From assembly GCF_022867885.1 (NCBI RefSeq), contig NZ_JALIFP010000014.1, positions 40,133 through 104,132 of the forward strand: a DNA stretch of 64,000 nucleotides. The letters are read 5' to 3'. Source of the stretch: Lederbergia sp. NSJ-179. GTDB lineage: Bacteria; Bacillota; Bacilli; Bacillales; Bacillaceae_C. The notes below the pieces were generated by a model. The model did not search any database. It was given only the letters and a program-made list of their open reading frames with translations, and was not told where the DNA came from. Shown here piece by piece: positions 37,122 to 45,918 of this stretch. Both the position numbers and the translations under genes were made by a program. Numbering within the stretch: position 1 is the stretch's first letter; each line of letters opens with the position of its first letter.

Positions 37122-38309
37122 TTATTCTTTAACAGTTGCTCCCGATACGGTATCTACTTTCGACGTTGCCCCTGATACAGCGTCAACACTCCCACCTGTT
37201 AATTGTTGTCCTGTTTGTTCTAGGTACCAATCAATAATTGGCTTAATATCTTGTACATATTCATTAATTCCAAGATAATGACCTTCATCATCACGGATGG
37301 CCTGATAGCTATGAACAACAAACTTATCTGGTCCATGTGTTGGCACATGGGTTTTGACGACATCCTCTTTCCCTTTACGTAATTGTTGAATCACCCAAGC
37401 AACACCACTATATGCTTGTTTAGGGTGACATTCTGCTAACGGATAACCCACTTGCTCTGGTCGACGAGAGGCTAACATGTCTTCCGCGTCAAACTTATGG
37501 TTATAGTACAAGAATTGGTTATTGCTATCCGCATACGTTAATTCCGCAGGCATAGAATTTAAAAAGTGATTCAATTGATTCACGGTTAAAATACCACGAT
37601 CCAGCTTCACATACGTATTGCCCTCCACTGCCCCAGTTGCTTCAGCAGCTTGCTCCACCCAATCATCGGCCATCATATCAACGCCTTGAATCGTTGTATC
37701 AATCGATCCAGTAGCATATAAATCCTCACTGCTTGATAGATCTTTCATCCCTTCAGGCGCGTCTAAGATATTTACAACATTGATGAAGCGAATGAATTTC
37801 TTAATACAGGTTTCCAAGAATTGAGCTGTTTGCGCGTCTTTTAAATTTCCATCTTCATCAAAGGCTTTATGCACTTCCCCTAACAGAAATTCATTTCCTG
37901 GCATGACGACAGCATTCACGCCGGGCGCATCTAATATTTGCCGCAAATGTAATTGCGACCGTGAAGATCCTTGGACATCGTAAGAAGCCCCAACAATCAT
38001 CACAGGTTTTCCATCGAGAGGATGGATTTTAAATGATAACCATTCAATGACACTTTGCAATGCAGAGGGGATAGAATGGTTATATTCCGGCGTGGCAATA
38101 ATGACACCATCTGCTTCAACAATCTTTTTATTTAAATATTGAATTGGAGCACTGTCAGTTTGATCATTTGATTGGTTAAACATGGGAACATCTTTAATAT
38201 CCAAAACTTCAATATCAACCAATTTTTTAAAATGATTAGCGATGAAATGTAATAGTTGATGATTATATGAAAAGTCAGCATTTGAACCAACGATTCCAAC
38301 GAGTTTCAT
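37122..38309 (-). CDS. FMN reductase-PAS flavoprotein with double SGAT tail
   Basis: A 395-residue protein with three parts. Residues 1-185 are an NADPH-dependent FMN reductase flavodoxin fold ([37 protein letters not shown]). About 225-365 is a PAS-like domain of the DUF438/PAS_8 kind ([20 protein letters not shown] ... INEYVQDI). A short tail carries DAVSGAT (376-382) and DTVSGAT (386-392). D-x-x-SGAT is the ApbE flavinylation motif, so Thr382 and Thr392 are predicted covalent FMN sites. Together with the reductase FMN this gives an electron-wire arrangement. It lies between a second FMN reductase and apbE. Confidence 0.85.
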   Translation of the reverse strand: MKLVGIVGSNADFSYNHQLLHFIANHFKKLVDIEVLDIKDVPMFNQSNDQTDSAPIQYLNKKIVEADGVIIATPEYNHSIPSALQSVIEWLSFKIHPLDGKPVMIVGASYDVQGSSRSQLHLRQILDAPGVNAVVMPGNEFLLGEVHKAFDEDGNLKDAQTAQFLETCIKKFIRFINVVNILDAPEGMKDLSSSEDLYATGSIDTTIQGVDMMADDWVEQAAEATGAVEGNTYVKLDRGILTVNQLNHFLNSMPAELTYADSNNQFLYYNHKFDAEDMLASRRPEQVGYPLAECHPKQAYSGVAWVIQQLRKGKEDVVKTHVPTHGPDKFVVHSYQAIRDDEGHYLGINEYVQDIKPIIDWYLEQTGQQLTGGSVDAVSGATSKVDTVSGATVKE

Positions 38310-38328
38310 ATATAGACCTCCTCAATAA

Positions 38329-38934
38329 TTAATTGTCCTCCCATGAAAACTTCTGTACTCTTTTCTGGGAATGATTCTTTTTGACTAATTGATTCGTAAT
38401 CTCCACAAATTGTATAAAGTCATTAAAAATTCCCTCAAGTTCTTCTATTTTATTTACGTCCTTTAAATGACCATCTTCATCAAAGGCTTGTAATGAATAC
38501 CCCAATAAAAACTCAGAACTCGGCATAATGCGTGCTTTCAATTCAGGTGCATCCAATATTTGCCGTAAATGGGCTTGGGCACGGGAAGAACCTAATTTCC
38601 CATATGAAGCTCCAGTGATCATGACTGGTTTATCAATAAGTGGCTGAGTCGTATAGGACAACCATTCTAAGGTACTTTTTAATATCGCTGGTACGGAATG
38701 ATTATATTCCGGAGTACTAATGATCACCCCATCTGCTTCCAAAATTTTATCCGCAAGCTGTTGAACCTCCTCAGGTGCCTCCCTATCTTTCGGCTTATTA
38801 AAAGCAGGCAAATTTTTTATTTCGAAGACTTCAATGTTCGCCTGATCGGCAAAATGTTTTCGAATAAATTGAAGCAAAAGACGATTCGTAGAATGATCTG
38901 AGTTCGTTCCGACTATACCTAGCAAATTCATCAT
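38329..38934 (-). CDS. NADPH-dependent FMN reductase
   Basis: A 201-residue flavodoxin-fold reductase (GIVGTNSDHSTNRLLLQF, STPEYNHSVPAI, GASYGKLGSSRAQAHLRQIL). It is a close paralogue of the N-terminal domain of the next gene, evidently a duplication, and lacks the PAS and SGAT parts. I chose the ATG at 38934 behind AAAGGAG; the frame opens 12 codons earlier. It is first in the operon, 19 bases before the fused flavoprotein gene, downstream of an Fnr-like box. Confidence 0.9.
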   Translation of the reverse strand: MMNLLGIVGTNSDHSTNRLLLQFIRKHFADQANIEVFEIKNLPAFNKPKDREAPEEVQQLADKILEADGVIISTPEYNHSVPAILKSTLEWLSYTTQPLIDKPVMITGASYGKLGSSRAQAHLRQILDAPELKARIMPSSEFLLGYSLQAFDEDGHLKDVNKIEELEGIFNDFIQFVEITNQLVKKNHSQKRVQKFSWEDN

Positions 38935-39051
38935 TTTTATTGCTCCTTTCCAATAATATGTACATCGCAAGATTCAGAGAAGGTATACTTTTCATTTGTT
39001 ACAAGTTAAAACACTATACTTAGAAGATTACCACAACTTCCGGGAAAACTT

Positions 39052-39067
39052 TGTGATGTTTATCACA
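39052..39067. promoter_or_regulatory. Fnr/CRP-type box
   Basis: TGTGATGTTTATCACA is a near-perfect TGTGA-N6-TCACA site, close to the Bacillus Fnr consensus. It is 118 bases upstream of the FMN reductase start. A TATAGT -10-like hexamer lies at 39018-39013 on the minus strand. Anaerobic activation of the flavin operon is inferred. Confidence 0.65.
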
Positions 39068-39331
39068 TACTTACCATAATACGTTTTATTCATTTGTACA
39101 AGGGTGTTCAGAGATATTAGATGTTTTTTCAGAAAAATCATAGTCTACTAGACGATTACAATATATGAATACCTTGTCAGTTTGATATGTAAATTGATTT
39201 CATCTCTCTCGGAAATCATTTTGCAAAGCATCCAAGTATTTCGTCAACAGGCTAATCCTTCCCTCTAAACTCCCTCACTTATGGTAAAATAAGGATAAAA
39301 CTGATGTTTTTGTTGTTGGAGGTACATACAA

Positions 39332-39800
39332 ATGAAGTTGAATGTCGAACAACGAAAGATTGTGGAGCTGGAGCCAAACGGGCATATGTTGATTAAGGGG
39401 TAGCTGGGTCTGGCAAGACAACCGTGGCAATACGGAGAATTTCTTTTCTGCAAACGCATTATTGTCTAGAAAAGCGCAAGCACCTTTAAATAGGAAGAAC
39501 GGCTAAAAGCGCGACGTCCTGTCGCAACGCCGTTCTGACCTGCATCCTGCAGGCCTCCGACAAGCAAATGTTCTGAGAAAAGAAAAGTTCCGTTTTGACT
39601 TTTATTGGCTCAGGTTATTTGACCTCGAGCCGTTGGCGCCTGGAGTTAGACCTAGCATCAGCCAATTTTTATGGCTTCCTCGCTTACAAGAAAACGATGA
39701 TTATATTTTGCTTGTTACGTTTAACAGAACACTGCTTAACTATATCCAATACCAATACAAGATATAGAAGATGGGGGTAAAGGTAATATCCGCAACATGG
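39332..39800 (+). pseudogene. UvrD/Rep-like helicase, interrupted remnant
   Basis: Behind GGAGG, MKLNVEQRKIVELEPNGHML begins a UvrD-type helicase. One base is missing before the Walker A (VAGSGKTTVAIRRISFLQTH). The gene is then cut at about 39467 by repeat copy 4. It resumes at about 39680 with LQENDDYILLVTFNRTLLNY and decays within 100 bases. Nearly all of the helicase is lost. Confidence 0.75.
39468..39681 (-). repeat. Interspersed structured repeat, copy 4
   Basis: Inverted copy, the most similar to copy 1. It has GCGCAAG at the left, GACGTCCTGTCGC, CATCCTGCAGG, GACAAGCAAATGTTCTGAG, a GGCTCAGG...CCTCGAGCC hairpin, GGCGCCTGGAG, and CAGCCAATTTTTAT at the right. It interrupts the helicase gene between codons that are adjacent in the family. 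Confidence 0.8.
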
Positions 39801-39940
39801 TTAACTGACAATCGTAATGTTGCCATTAAAACAATTAATCAGGTTATGGAAAGGCTTTTTAGAGCGGCATAGCCTTGAGCTTGAAATTGTTACAGACCAG
39901 CGTACCATATACGCAACCATCGAACAAGCGATAGATCAAT

Positions 39941-40330
39941 TTATTCATTTGCGATGACGTTCTCCAATAAGTTTTCAATGGTGCCAAAACATTTATCTAC
40001 TTCAGGTAGATGATAAAATGTGCTTGTCGTATCAAAGTTATTTACTCCCCCATCGGGTGAATATAGATAAATCTTTTTTCCTTGTCCCAGGGCAATCCCA
40101 AGCTCAATATGACTTCCTTTTCCTGCTGGTAATATAACAATTATAAAATTTGATTCTAATATGGCATCTCTTTCTTGATGTCCAATCTTTTTTAGATCTT
40201 CAAAAGTTGATGCTCTTTCATTTTGAGTCCAATCATATGTATGTATGAAACCCTTATCTTTCAAGTATTGGCTAACATAGCGAACTGTATCTTTATTCTT
40301 AAAGCTCGAAGCGACATAAAATTTTCTCAT
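39941..40330 (-). CDS. Nucleoside 2-deoxyribosyltransferase-like protein
   Basis: A 129-residue protein of the nucleoside deoxyribosyltransferase/DUF4406-like fold. MRKFYVASSFKNKDTVRYVS is the nucleotide-binding start, and GSHIELGIALGQGKKIYLYS has the catalytic-type Glu76. Members exchange bases on deoxynucleosides or hydrolyse nucleotide glycosidic bonds. The exact substrate is unknown. It is monocistronic with GGAGGAGTG-like upstream bases, next to a decayed helicase. Confidence 0.75.
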   Translation of the reverse strand: MRKFYVASSFKNKDTVRYVSQYLKDKGFIHTYDWTQNERASTFEDLKKIGHQERDAILESNFIIVILPAGKGSHIELGIALGQGKKIYLYSPDGGVNNFDTTSTFYHLPEVDKCFGTIENLLENVIANE

Positions 40331-40617
40331 ACACTCCTCCGTCTACGATAAAATATTTTGAACTAACTTTTAGTTTTAGAAACACCATCTTAGCTTTAAA
40401 AATGAGTTTTAATATTTAACTATTTAATTATAATAGCTAAGGCTCCCCATTCCCTTTCTTGTTCTGGAGTAATATATATCTTAAGAGAAGACATTACTTC
40501 AGAATACTTTTGGGAAAATGGAATAAAATTGTGTGTCAAAGATGTTGAAGACTTTATTCACTTAATTTCTTCTTAAACTAAAAAGTTAACATATCCTTTT
40601 GTTTCACAATAACAAGA

Positions 40618-40803
40618 TTAAAAAACCTTTGCAAATCCGACTACGGGTCTCTCGTTTATCCGCATATCATTCAGATACCACCTCATGGTGATACACAAGG
40701 TTCGACTGCCCGTCCCACAGAAAGCGGAACAGTTTCCCCGTTCCGCTTCACTTGAAAGGAACCTTATGTTACGCGAACCTAAAACAACGGTAAAACTTCG
40801 CAA
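40618..40803 (-). other. Structured GC-rich segment, IS605/omega-RNA-like
   Basis: On the minus strand, AAGCGGAAC/GTTCCGCTT make a perfect 9-bp hairpin. GGTTC at 40763 can pair with GAACC near 40712, and ACGGG with CCCGT. The segment ends GCAAAGGTTTTTT. It has a nominal 61-codon frame, but composition and folding suggest RNA or an element end. I think it resembles sequence at the 3' ends of IS605-family tnpB genes; that is recollection, not proof. The rest of 40331-40617 shows nothing I can support. Confidence 0.3.
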
Positions 40804-40838
40804 AAATTTGACTATCTTTGGAGAGTGGCAGGCATTCC

Positions 40839-41672
40839 CTATTTTATTTGGATTTTAATATAGGTTCTGTCGTCAAATGATCTATTGTGGTTAACTAATC
40901 CTTTCGTTGATCTATTTTCATAAATACAAAGTGGGTCAGCCTTTAAAATACGGGACAGTTCTTCTTCGGTTTCTTTGAGGTTATCCATGATCTTTGGATA
41001 ACCATCAGAGGCTAATGATAGAAATTCCACATCATTAGATAAATCAACCGTTTTAATGAGCTCTGGAGGTATAGGGAATCCATTTACAACCGCATAACTT
41101 AAGTGACAATCTGGTGTGGTGTTTTGAAAGTTGTATTGCTTTTGAATCAGTGGTCTAATTAGTTGGAATCCGATATCTTCTCCTTCTAATAATTCTTCAA
41201 CCGTTTTCCCCTTTAATAACTCTCCCTGTAAAATAATGCTCCTAACCTCACTAAAAACCTCATCAATATGTTTGATATTTTGATAGAGTTTGCCTTCACA
41301 ATACAGCTGACAATCTCCTACCATCCATACCTTATGATAATATTTACTATAAATAACCATCGATGCACTTGGACATAGGTATGGAAATTCGAGTATTTCT
41401 TCTTCCAAGTCCAATACCTTATACAATTCTTTATATTTTTCATTAATTACTGCAATAATTTCCTCTATTGACTCTTGCCCATTTAATGTTGCAATAGCTT
41501 TTCGAATTAATTCCGCAGCTAGTCTACCCTGTGTTTTCCCATTATACAAACGATCGGATACACTAGTTGCCCCGTCAATTACTGCAGCAAAGTGTTCGTT
41601 ACAGAAATACGTATCCTCACACACATCCATATTACCACTTTTTGATTGTATAAATTCCTCAACTAGCTTCAC
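40839..41672 (-). CDS. PP2C-like protein phosphatase
   Basis: A 277-residue protein with the PP2C metal-binding frame: CEDTYFC near the N-terminus, AAVIDGATSVSD, VWMVGDCQLY, LASDGYPKI and FDDRTYIKI. These supply the Asp residues for the two-metal centre. It lacks any transmembrane segment and should be cytosolic. Its target is unknown. It is transcribed after a Nudix fragment and the ABC importer operon on the same strand, with a possible operon link broken by decay. Confidence 0.82.
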   Translation of the reverse strand: MKLVEEFIQSKSGNMDVCEDTYFCNEHFAAVIDGATSVSDRLYNGKTQGRLAAELIRKAIATLNGQESIEEIIAVINEKYKELYKVLDLEEEILEFPYLCPSASMVIYSKYYHKVWMVGDCQLYCEGKLYQNIKHIDEVFSEVRSIILQGELLKGKTVEELLEGEDIGFQLIRPLIQKQYNFQNTTPDCHLSYAVVNGFPIPPELIKTVDLSNDVEFLSLASDGYPKIMDNLKETEEELSRILKADPLCIYENRSTKGLVNHNRSFDDRTYIKIQIK

Positions 41673-41736
41673 CCAATCACCCCTTAATCAAAATAAACGT
41701 TATTCGTATCGCTAGAAGCCACTTTTATTACTACAT

Positions 41737-41856
41737 CTATCTGTTCCAATGAAGGTATCTTTCCTTATCAAACGGATCTTTACTATAGGCTAACCCTGTT
41801 TGCGATAAACTTTTTATTTCCCTTGCCCAGTACTTTATTTTCTCTGCCGTATCCAT
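41737..41856 (-). pseudogene. Nudix hydrolase N-terminal fragment
   Basis: Behind GGAGG, 39 codons read MDTAEKIKYWAREIKSLSQT, then GLAYSKDPFDKERY, before an early stop. This matches the N-terminal domain of ADP-ribose/X-linked nucleoside diphosphate Nudix hydrolases (PF12535-like). The Nudix box is absent. It begins 12 bases after the second binding-protein gene. Confidence 0.7.
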
Positions 41857-41867
41857 ACTCCCCTCCT

Positions 41868-43031
41868 TTATTCGGAGCTTCTCTCGATCTCTTTTGCTTT
41901 TTCTTGTATGTTTTTCCAAATGTTCCTACTTCCTTCTGTAACTTCTTGCCCGTGGAATTTATTGTTTTCCTGAACAAGATGGTACAAATACTTAGCCATT
42001 GGTAATTGGTAAATAAAAGTCTCATTGGTCATCAATGTTTTCCTTGTTGGCATCCATCCTGTGTTTTGCAAAATTTCTAGTTGAACATCCTCTTGACCTA
42101 AAAATTGATACAACCGTCTTACCTTTTCTCCATTATCTAAAGCAACAAAACCATTTCCAGAAATAAACAATGGTTCCCGACTGTCTAGCAATGGTAGAAC
42201 TTCAAATTCAAATGTATTACCGATAAGTTCTTGAATCATTTGTAATTTACTAGACGTGGTAATGAGGGCACCTATCTCCATGTTAGAAAACCGTGTAACC
42301 GCCATATGCTCATCAAGTGGCGGCATTAGCTGATACTTCTTGACTAAGTTGGTCCAATATCGTTCAAAGGAATTGTCGGAATTCTCCCTAGTGTACTGAT
42401 AGGCTTCCCAATAGTACGGTATATCTTCATCAAAGTGGAATAACCAAAACGGCTTCGTTTGATTGTTGTGATTAATTCTATCTTGAATGAGTTTGGATGT
42501 TTCTAGGGATTCATCCGAGGAAAAAGGGGTTAAAAATTGATTTTCCGCAAAATGATTATTTAGAATGGACCGATTGATCACAATGATTGGGAGTTCAACT
42601 CCTAAAGGATACCCATAAAGTCCATCCGTATAATAAAAATTTTCTAATATGGCTTTATGAAAAGGGGCAAATAATTCCTGACCCATTTCCTCACTTGAAT
42701 AGGGGTTCCCAACCGCTACCACTTCATCTAATCCATAACTTGAACTAACCTCGACAATATCAGGAAAATCGCCCTCCGTTTGAGCAAGTGCTAATTCTTC
42801 TAATAACGTTTCCTGGTTATGAAATTGTTTAATATTCGCTTTAATTTTTGCTTTTTCTTCAAAATGATGAATAGAAGAAAGAAGTCCGGGAGTAGTCATC
42901 CATATCGTCATTGTATCCTCATATTCATCCTCTTTGTTCAATACAAAGTCTTGGTTGATTAGATTAATTGTATAGATTATGGAAAGAACGACAATACAAA
43001 CGGATAGAAGAAAAAGCACTCTTAATTTCAT
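41868..43031 (-). CDS. Membrane-anchored solute-binding protein, family 1
   Basis: A 387-residue extracytoplasmic binding protein. The N-terminal hydrophobic segment (about 4-26) lacks a lipobox Cys, so it stays membrane-anchored by the uncleaved helix. The mature part has the family 1 pattern (TIWMTTPGLLSSIHHFEEKA, DFPDIVEVSSSYG, GLYGYPLGVELPIIVINRS, GNGFVALDNGEKVRRLYQFL). It is last in the AfuABC/FbpABC-type operon, which already encodes a lipoprotein binding protein. It may be a second receptor or a sensor partner for the adjacent kinase. Confidence 0.8.
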   Translation of the reverse strand: MKLRVLFLLSVCIVVLSIIYTINLINQDFVLNKEDEYEDTMTIWMTTPGLLSSIHHFEEKAKIKANIKQFHNQETLLEELALAQTEGDFPDIVEVSSSYGLDEVVAVGNPYSSEEMGQELFAPFHKAILENFYYTDGLYGYPLGVELPIIVINRSILNNHFAENQFLTPFSSDESLETSKLIQDRINHNNQTKPFWLFHFDEDIPYYWEAYQYTRENSDNSFERYWTNLVKKYQLMPPLDEHMAVTRFSNMEIGALITTSSKLQMIQELIGNTFEFEVLPLLDSREPLFISGNGFVALDNGEKVRRLYQFLGQEDVQLEILQNTGWMPTRKTLMTNETFIYQLPMAKYLYHLVQENNKFHGQEVTEGSRNIWKNIQEKAKEIERSSE

Positions 43032-43100
43032 CGTTCACTACCCCCTATTAAGGTATTAATGATGATCATTCAGGCTGTGAGTCTAGGCATGGACCCCCTA

Positions 43101-44771
43101 TTAAACTGAAATCTCCTTTTTACCAGAAATAATCGTAATTATAATTAATGAAGTAATCGTTGCTAAGGATAACATGGATGCTAATGCTGCAGCTGTTCCG
43201 AAGTTAGAGGTAAAGACTTCACTATAAATCGAAACGGTAATGGTGGCCGTTGCCCCATAATATAACACTATAGTGGAACTTAATTCATTTATAGTGGTGA
43301 CCCAACTTAAAATTGCCCCCGATAACACCCCTGGTATCATCAAAATTGCCGTTGTCTTAAAGAATGTTTTCATAGGTGGAACACCTAAACTTATGGAGGC
43401 TTCTTCAACACTTTGATCCATTTGATGCAATATAGCGGTACTGGAGCGCATCGTATAGGGCAGTTTTCGTACAACATACGCTACAACCAAAATCACCCAT
43501 GTACCAGTTAATTCAATAGGTGGCTTATTAAAGGCAATGATTAAACTAATCCCAAGAACAGTACCCGGTATAACATAAGGAATCATAATTAACGCATCTA
43601 AGAAAGAGGTAATCTTAGACTTTCTTCTTACCACTACATATGAAAGTAATAATCCTGCAATGACCATAATCACAATCGCAACACTTGCATACGTAAATGT
43701 ATTTTGAATGGCTTTTGGCACCTTATAAAGGACCTCTCGATAACTATCTAAACTAAATCCCCCAACAAACACAGGCCCATTCGTTTTCAAAAACGAGGTC
43801 GTAATGACGGTCGCTTGTGGAATGATGGATAATGTCACTACTCCCATAACCATTAAGGTTGCTAGGACCCTTTTTACTGGGCTTAGCTTAATCACTTTTG
43901 GTGGTCGTAATGAACTCATTGTATATGTTTTTCTATTCACAATATGTCGTTGGAACAGTAATACAGAGGTTGTGACCGCGAGTAAAATCATACTTAACGT
44001 ACTTGCCATTGCTGGATTAGACCCCATTTCACTAATAAACTGATCATAGGCTAAAATGGGAAGGACTTTTTCTCCTTGTCCAATTAACATGGGAGTACCG
44101 AAGTCAGCGAAAGAGGCCATGAATACCATTAATGCCCCCGTTGAAATGGTTGGAAATATTAATGGTAATGTCACCTTACGAATGCGATCAAAACCAGACA
44201 CCCCAAGATTTGCTGATGCTTCCTCAAGAGATACATCAATTGTTTTCAATGCTCCAGACACATATAGATAAATATGTGGGTAAAACTGTAATGTAAACAC
44301 CCAGATCATCCCATGCAATCCATAAATAGAAGGTATTTTTATTCCGAGACTCGCTAAAAAGTTCGTAATAAATCCATTATTTCCAAGCATTAAAATCCAA
44401 GAATACGCTCCGATAAATGGAGGAGACAATAGGGTTAGAATAATTAAAATATGGAAAACACCTTTAAACGGAATATTAAATCTCGACATCGCATAAGCGA
44501 CCGGAATGCCTAGCAAACAAGCAAAGAAGGTTGCAGATGTTGAGACGATGAAACTGTTAATTAATGCGGAATAATAATATTTATAACTAAAAAATTCTTG
44601 ATAATTTTCTAGTGAAACTTTTCCATCTTGCCAAAAGCTATTAACAAATATATTAAATAAAGGGTAAATGAGAAAAAAGCCAATTAGGATAAATGCCGCA
44701 ATAATAACATAATGCCAAAAGTCTAATCGGAGACTAAACGATTTCCTTAATGCTTGTGTTCTTGTGTTCAT
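43101..44771 (-). CDS. ABC importer permease, duplicated (FbpB/AfuB type)
   Basis: A 556-residue permease with two fused MetI-like domains of about six helices each. Each has its EAA loop: VSLEEASANLGVSGFDRIRK and QSVEEASISLGVPPMKTFFK. This double-length layout is typical of FbpB, AfuB and PhnU-like permeases. The start overlaps the ATPase gene by 38 bases, behind GGGGAGG. It forms the importer with the ATPase and the AfuA-like binding protein. Iron(III), phosphonate or sugar phosphate are all known cargo of the family. Confidence 0.92.
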   Translation of the reverse strand: MNTRTQALRKSFSLRLDFWHYVIIAAFILIGFFLIYPLFNIFVNSFWQDGKVSLENYQEFFSYKYYYSALINSFIVSTSATFFACLLGIPVAYAMSRFNIPFKGVFHILIILTLLSPPFIGAYSWILMLGNNGFITNFLASLGIKIPSIYGLHGMIWVFTLQFYPHIYLYVSGALKTIDVSLEEASANLGVSGFDRIRKVTLPLIFPTISTGALMVFMASFADFGTPMLIGQGEKVLPILAYDQFISEMGSNPAMASTLSMILLAVTTSVLLFQRHIVNRKTYTMSSLRPPKVIKLSPVKRVLATLMVMGVVTLSIIPQATVITTSFLKTNGPVFVGGFSLDSYREVLYKVPKAIQNTFTYASVAIVIMVIAGLLLSYVVVRRKSKITSFLDALIMIPYVIPGTVLGISLIIAFNKPPIELTGTWVILVVAYVVRKLPYTMRSSTAILHQMDQSVEEASISLGVPPMKTFFKTTAILMIPGVLSGAILSWVTTINELSSTIVLYYGATATITVSIYSEVFTSNFGTAAALASMLSLATITSLIIITIISGKKEISV

Positions 44772-45858
44772 TTAGTACTTCCTCCCCACTTTCATCGAAA
44801 ATAACGGCTTCTTCAGGATTTAAATCTACTTTTATCCGATCTCCGGCCTTTCTAAGCATGTTGTATCGAATGGAGTGCTCGTGTGCACTGATCACTGTCC
44901 CCGAGTTCAGCCTAATTTTGTACACAACAGATTCTCCAAGGAAGGTAGCGTCGATAATCTCCCCATCTACTAAGGCTGGTCTAGCTTCACTAGTCCCGTA
45001 AATCTTAAGTTGTTCTGGTCGAATGGAATATATTGCTTTACCGTTTACATTTTCCAAAAGATTTGTACCCAATGTTACATCCTCAACTGTTACAATCGCT
45101 TTATTCTCCGCATCTACTACCTCCAAATCAGCTTCTAGGAAGTTCGTTGTGCCAATAAAGTTCGCAACGAATTTATTAGCGGGGCTTAAATAAATTTCAT
45201 AGGGTCTACCAATTTGTTGAACTTTCCCTTCGCTCATCACAGCAATTCTATCCGATACAGCAAGGGCTTCTTCTTGGTCATGGGTTACATAGATTGTCGT
45301 GATATTAAGCCTTTTTTGTAGTCTACGAATATCTTCACGCATCTTAATTCTTAGTTTTGCATCTAGATTGGAAAGTGGCTCATCCATCAATAATAAACCC
45401 GGATAAATCACAATGGCACGGGCTAAAGCAACACGCTGTTGTTGCCCCCCACTCAATTGGGAAGGTTGGCGATCTTTTAAATGTGAAAGCTCAACCATAT
45501 CTAAAGCTTCTGTTACTCTTGCTTTAATCTCATCTTTTTTAACCTTTCTTGCCTTTAAGCCATAAGCAACATTCTCAAACACGGTTAAATGAGGAAAGAT
45601 AGCGTAGTTTTGAAAAACCATTCCGATATTACGTTTATGTGCTGGAACATTATTCATATGCTGGTCACCAAAGTAGAGATGTCCTTCTTCCTGTTGATAG
45701 AATCCCGCAAGTGTTCGCAGTAGTGTGGTCTTTCCACATCCACTTGGGCCAAGCAAGGTGAAAAATTCCCCTTTGCCGATGTCAATATTTATATGATCAA
45801 TAGCTTTATTCTCACCAAAGTATTTACTGATTTGTTGTATTTTCACGTGATCTTGCAA
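44734..45858 (-). CDS. ABC importer ATPase (FbpC/PotA type)
   Basis: A 374-residue ATPase. Walker A is GPSGCGKTT, the signature is [14 protein letters not shown], Walker B is LLLMDEPLSNLDAKL, and the switch His is in VTHDQEE. A C-terminal TOBE domain (about 280-360) follows. It energises the double permease. A stem-loop between the upstream binding-protein gene and this gene probably lowers its expression relative to the binding protein. Confidence 0.93.
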   Translation of the reverse strand: MQDHVKIQQISKYFGENKAIDHINIDIGKGEFFTLLGPSGCGKTTLLRTLAGFYQQEEGHLYFGDQHMNNVPAHKRNIGMVFQNYAIFPHLTVFENVAYGLKARKVKKDEIKARVTEALDMVELSHLKDRQPSQLSGGQQQRVALARAIVIYPGLLLMDEPLSNLDAKLRIKMREDIRRLQKRLNITTIYVTHDQEEALAVSDRIAVMSEGKVQQIGRPYEIYLSPANKFVANFIGTTNFLEADLEVVDAENKAIVTVEDVTLGTNLLENVNGKAIYSIRPEQLKIYGTSEARPALVDGEIIDATFLGESVVYKIRLNSGTVISAHEHSIRYNMLRKAGDRIKVDLNPEEAVIFDESGEEVLNEHKNTSIKEIV

Positions 45859-45877
45859 TGTCCTTCCTCCTTTTTAG

Positions 45878-45907
45878 AAAGGGACCAAGTATACACATGA
45901 TCCCTTT
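45878..45907 (-). terminator. Attenuating stem-loop after binding-protein gene
   Basis: AAAGGGA (45878) and TCCCTTT (45901) form a stem with a 16-base loop, on the minus strand 11 bases after the binding-protein stop, followed by CTAAAAAGGAGG. It is a partial terminator or 3'-stabilising hairpin. Confidence 0.65.
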
Positions 45908-45918
45908 AAAGCTGTATT

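Noticed and set aside
40618..40803. 61-codon minus-strand frame as a gene
   Set aside because: Dense RNA-like hairpins and no ribosome binding site; kept only as a structured segment.
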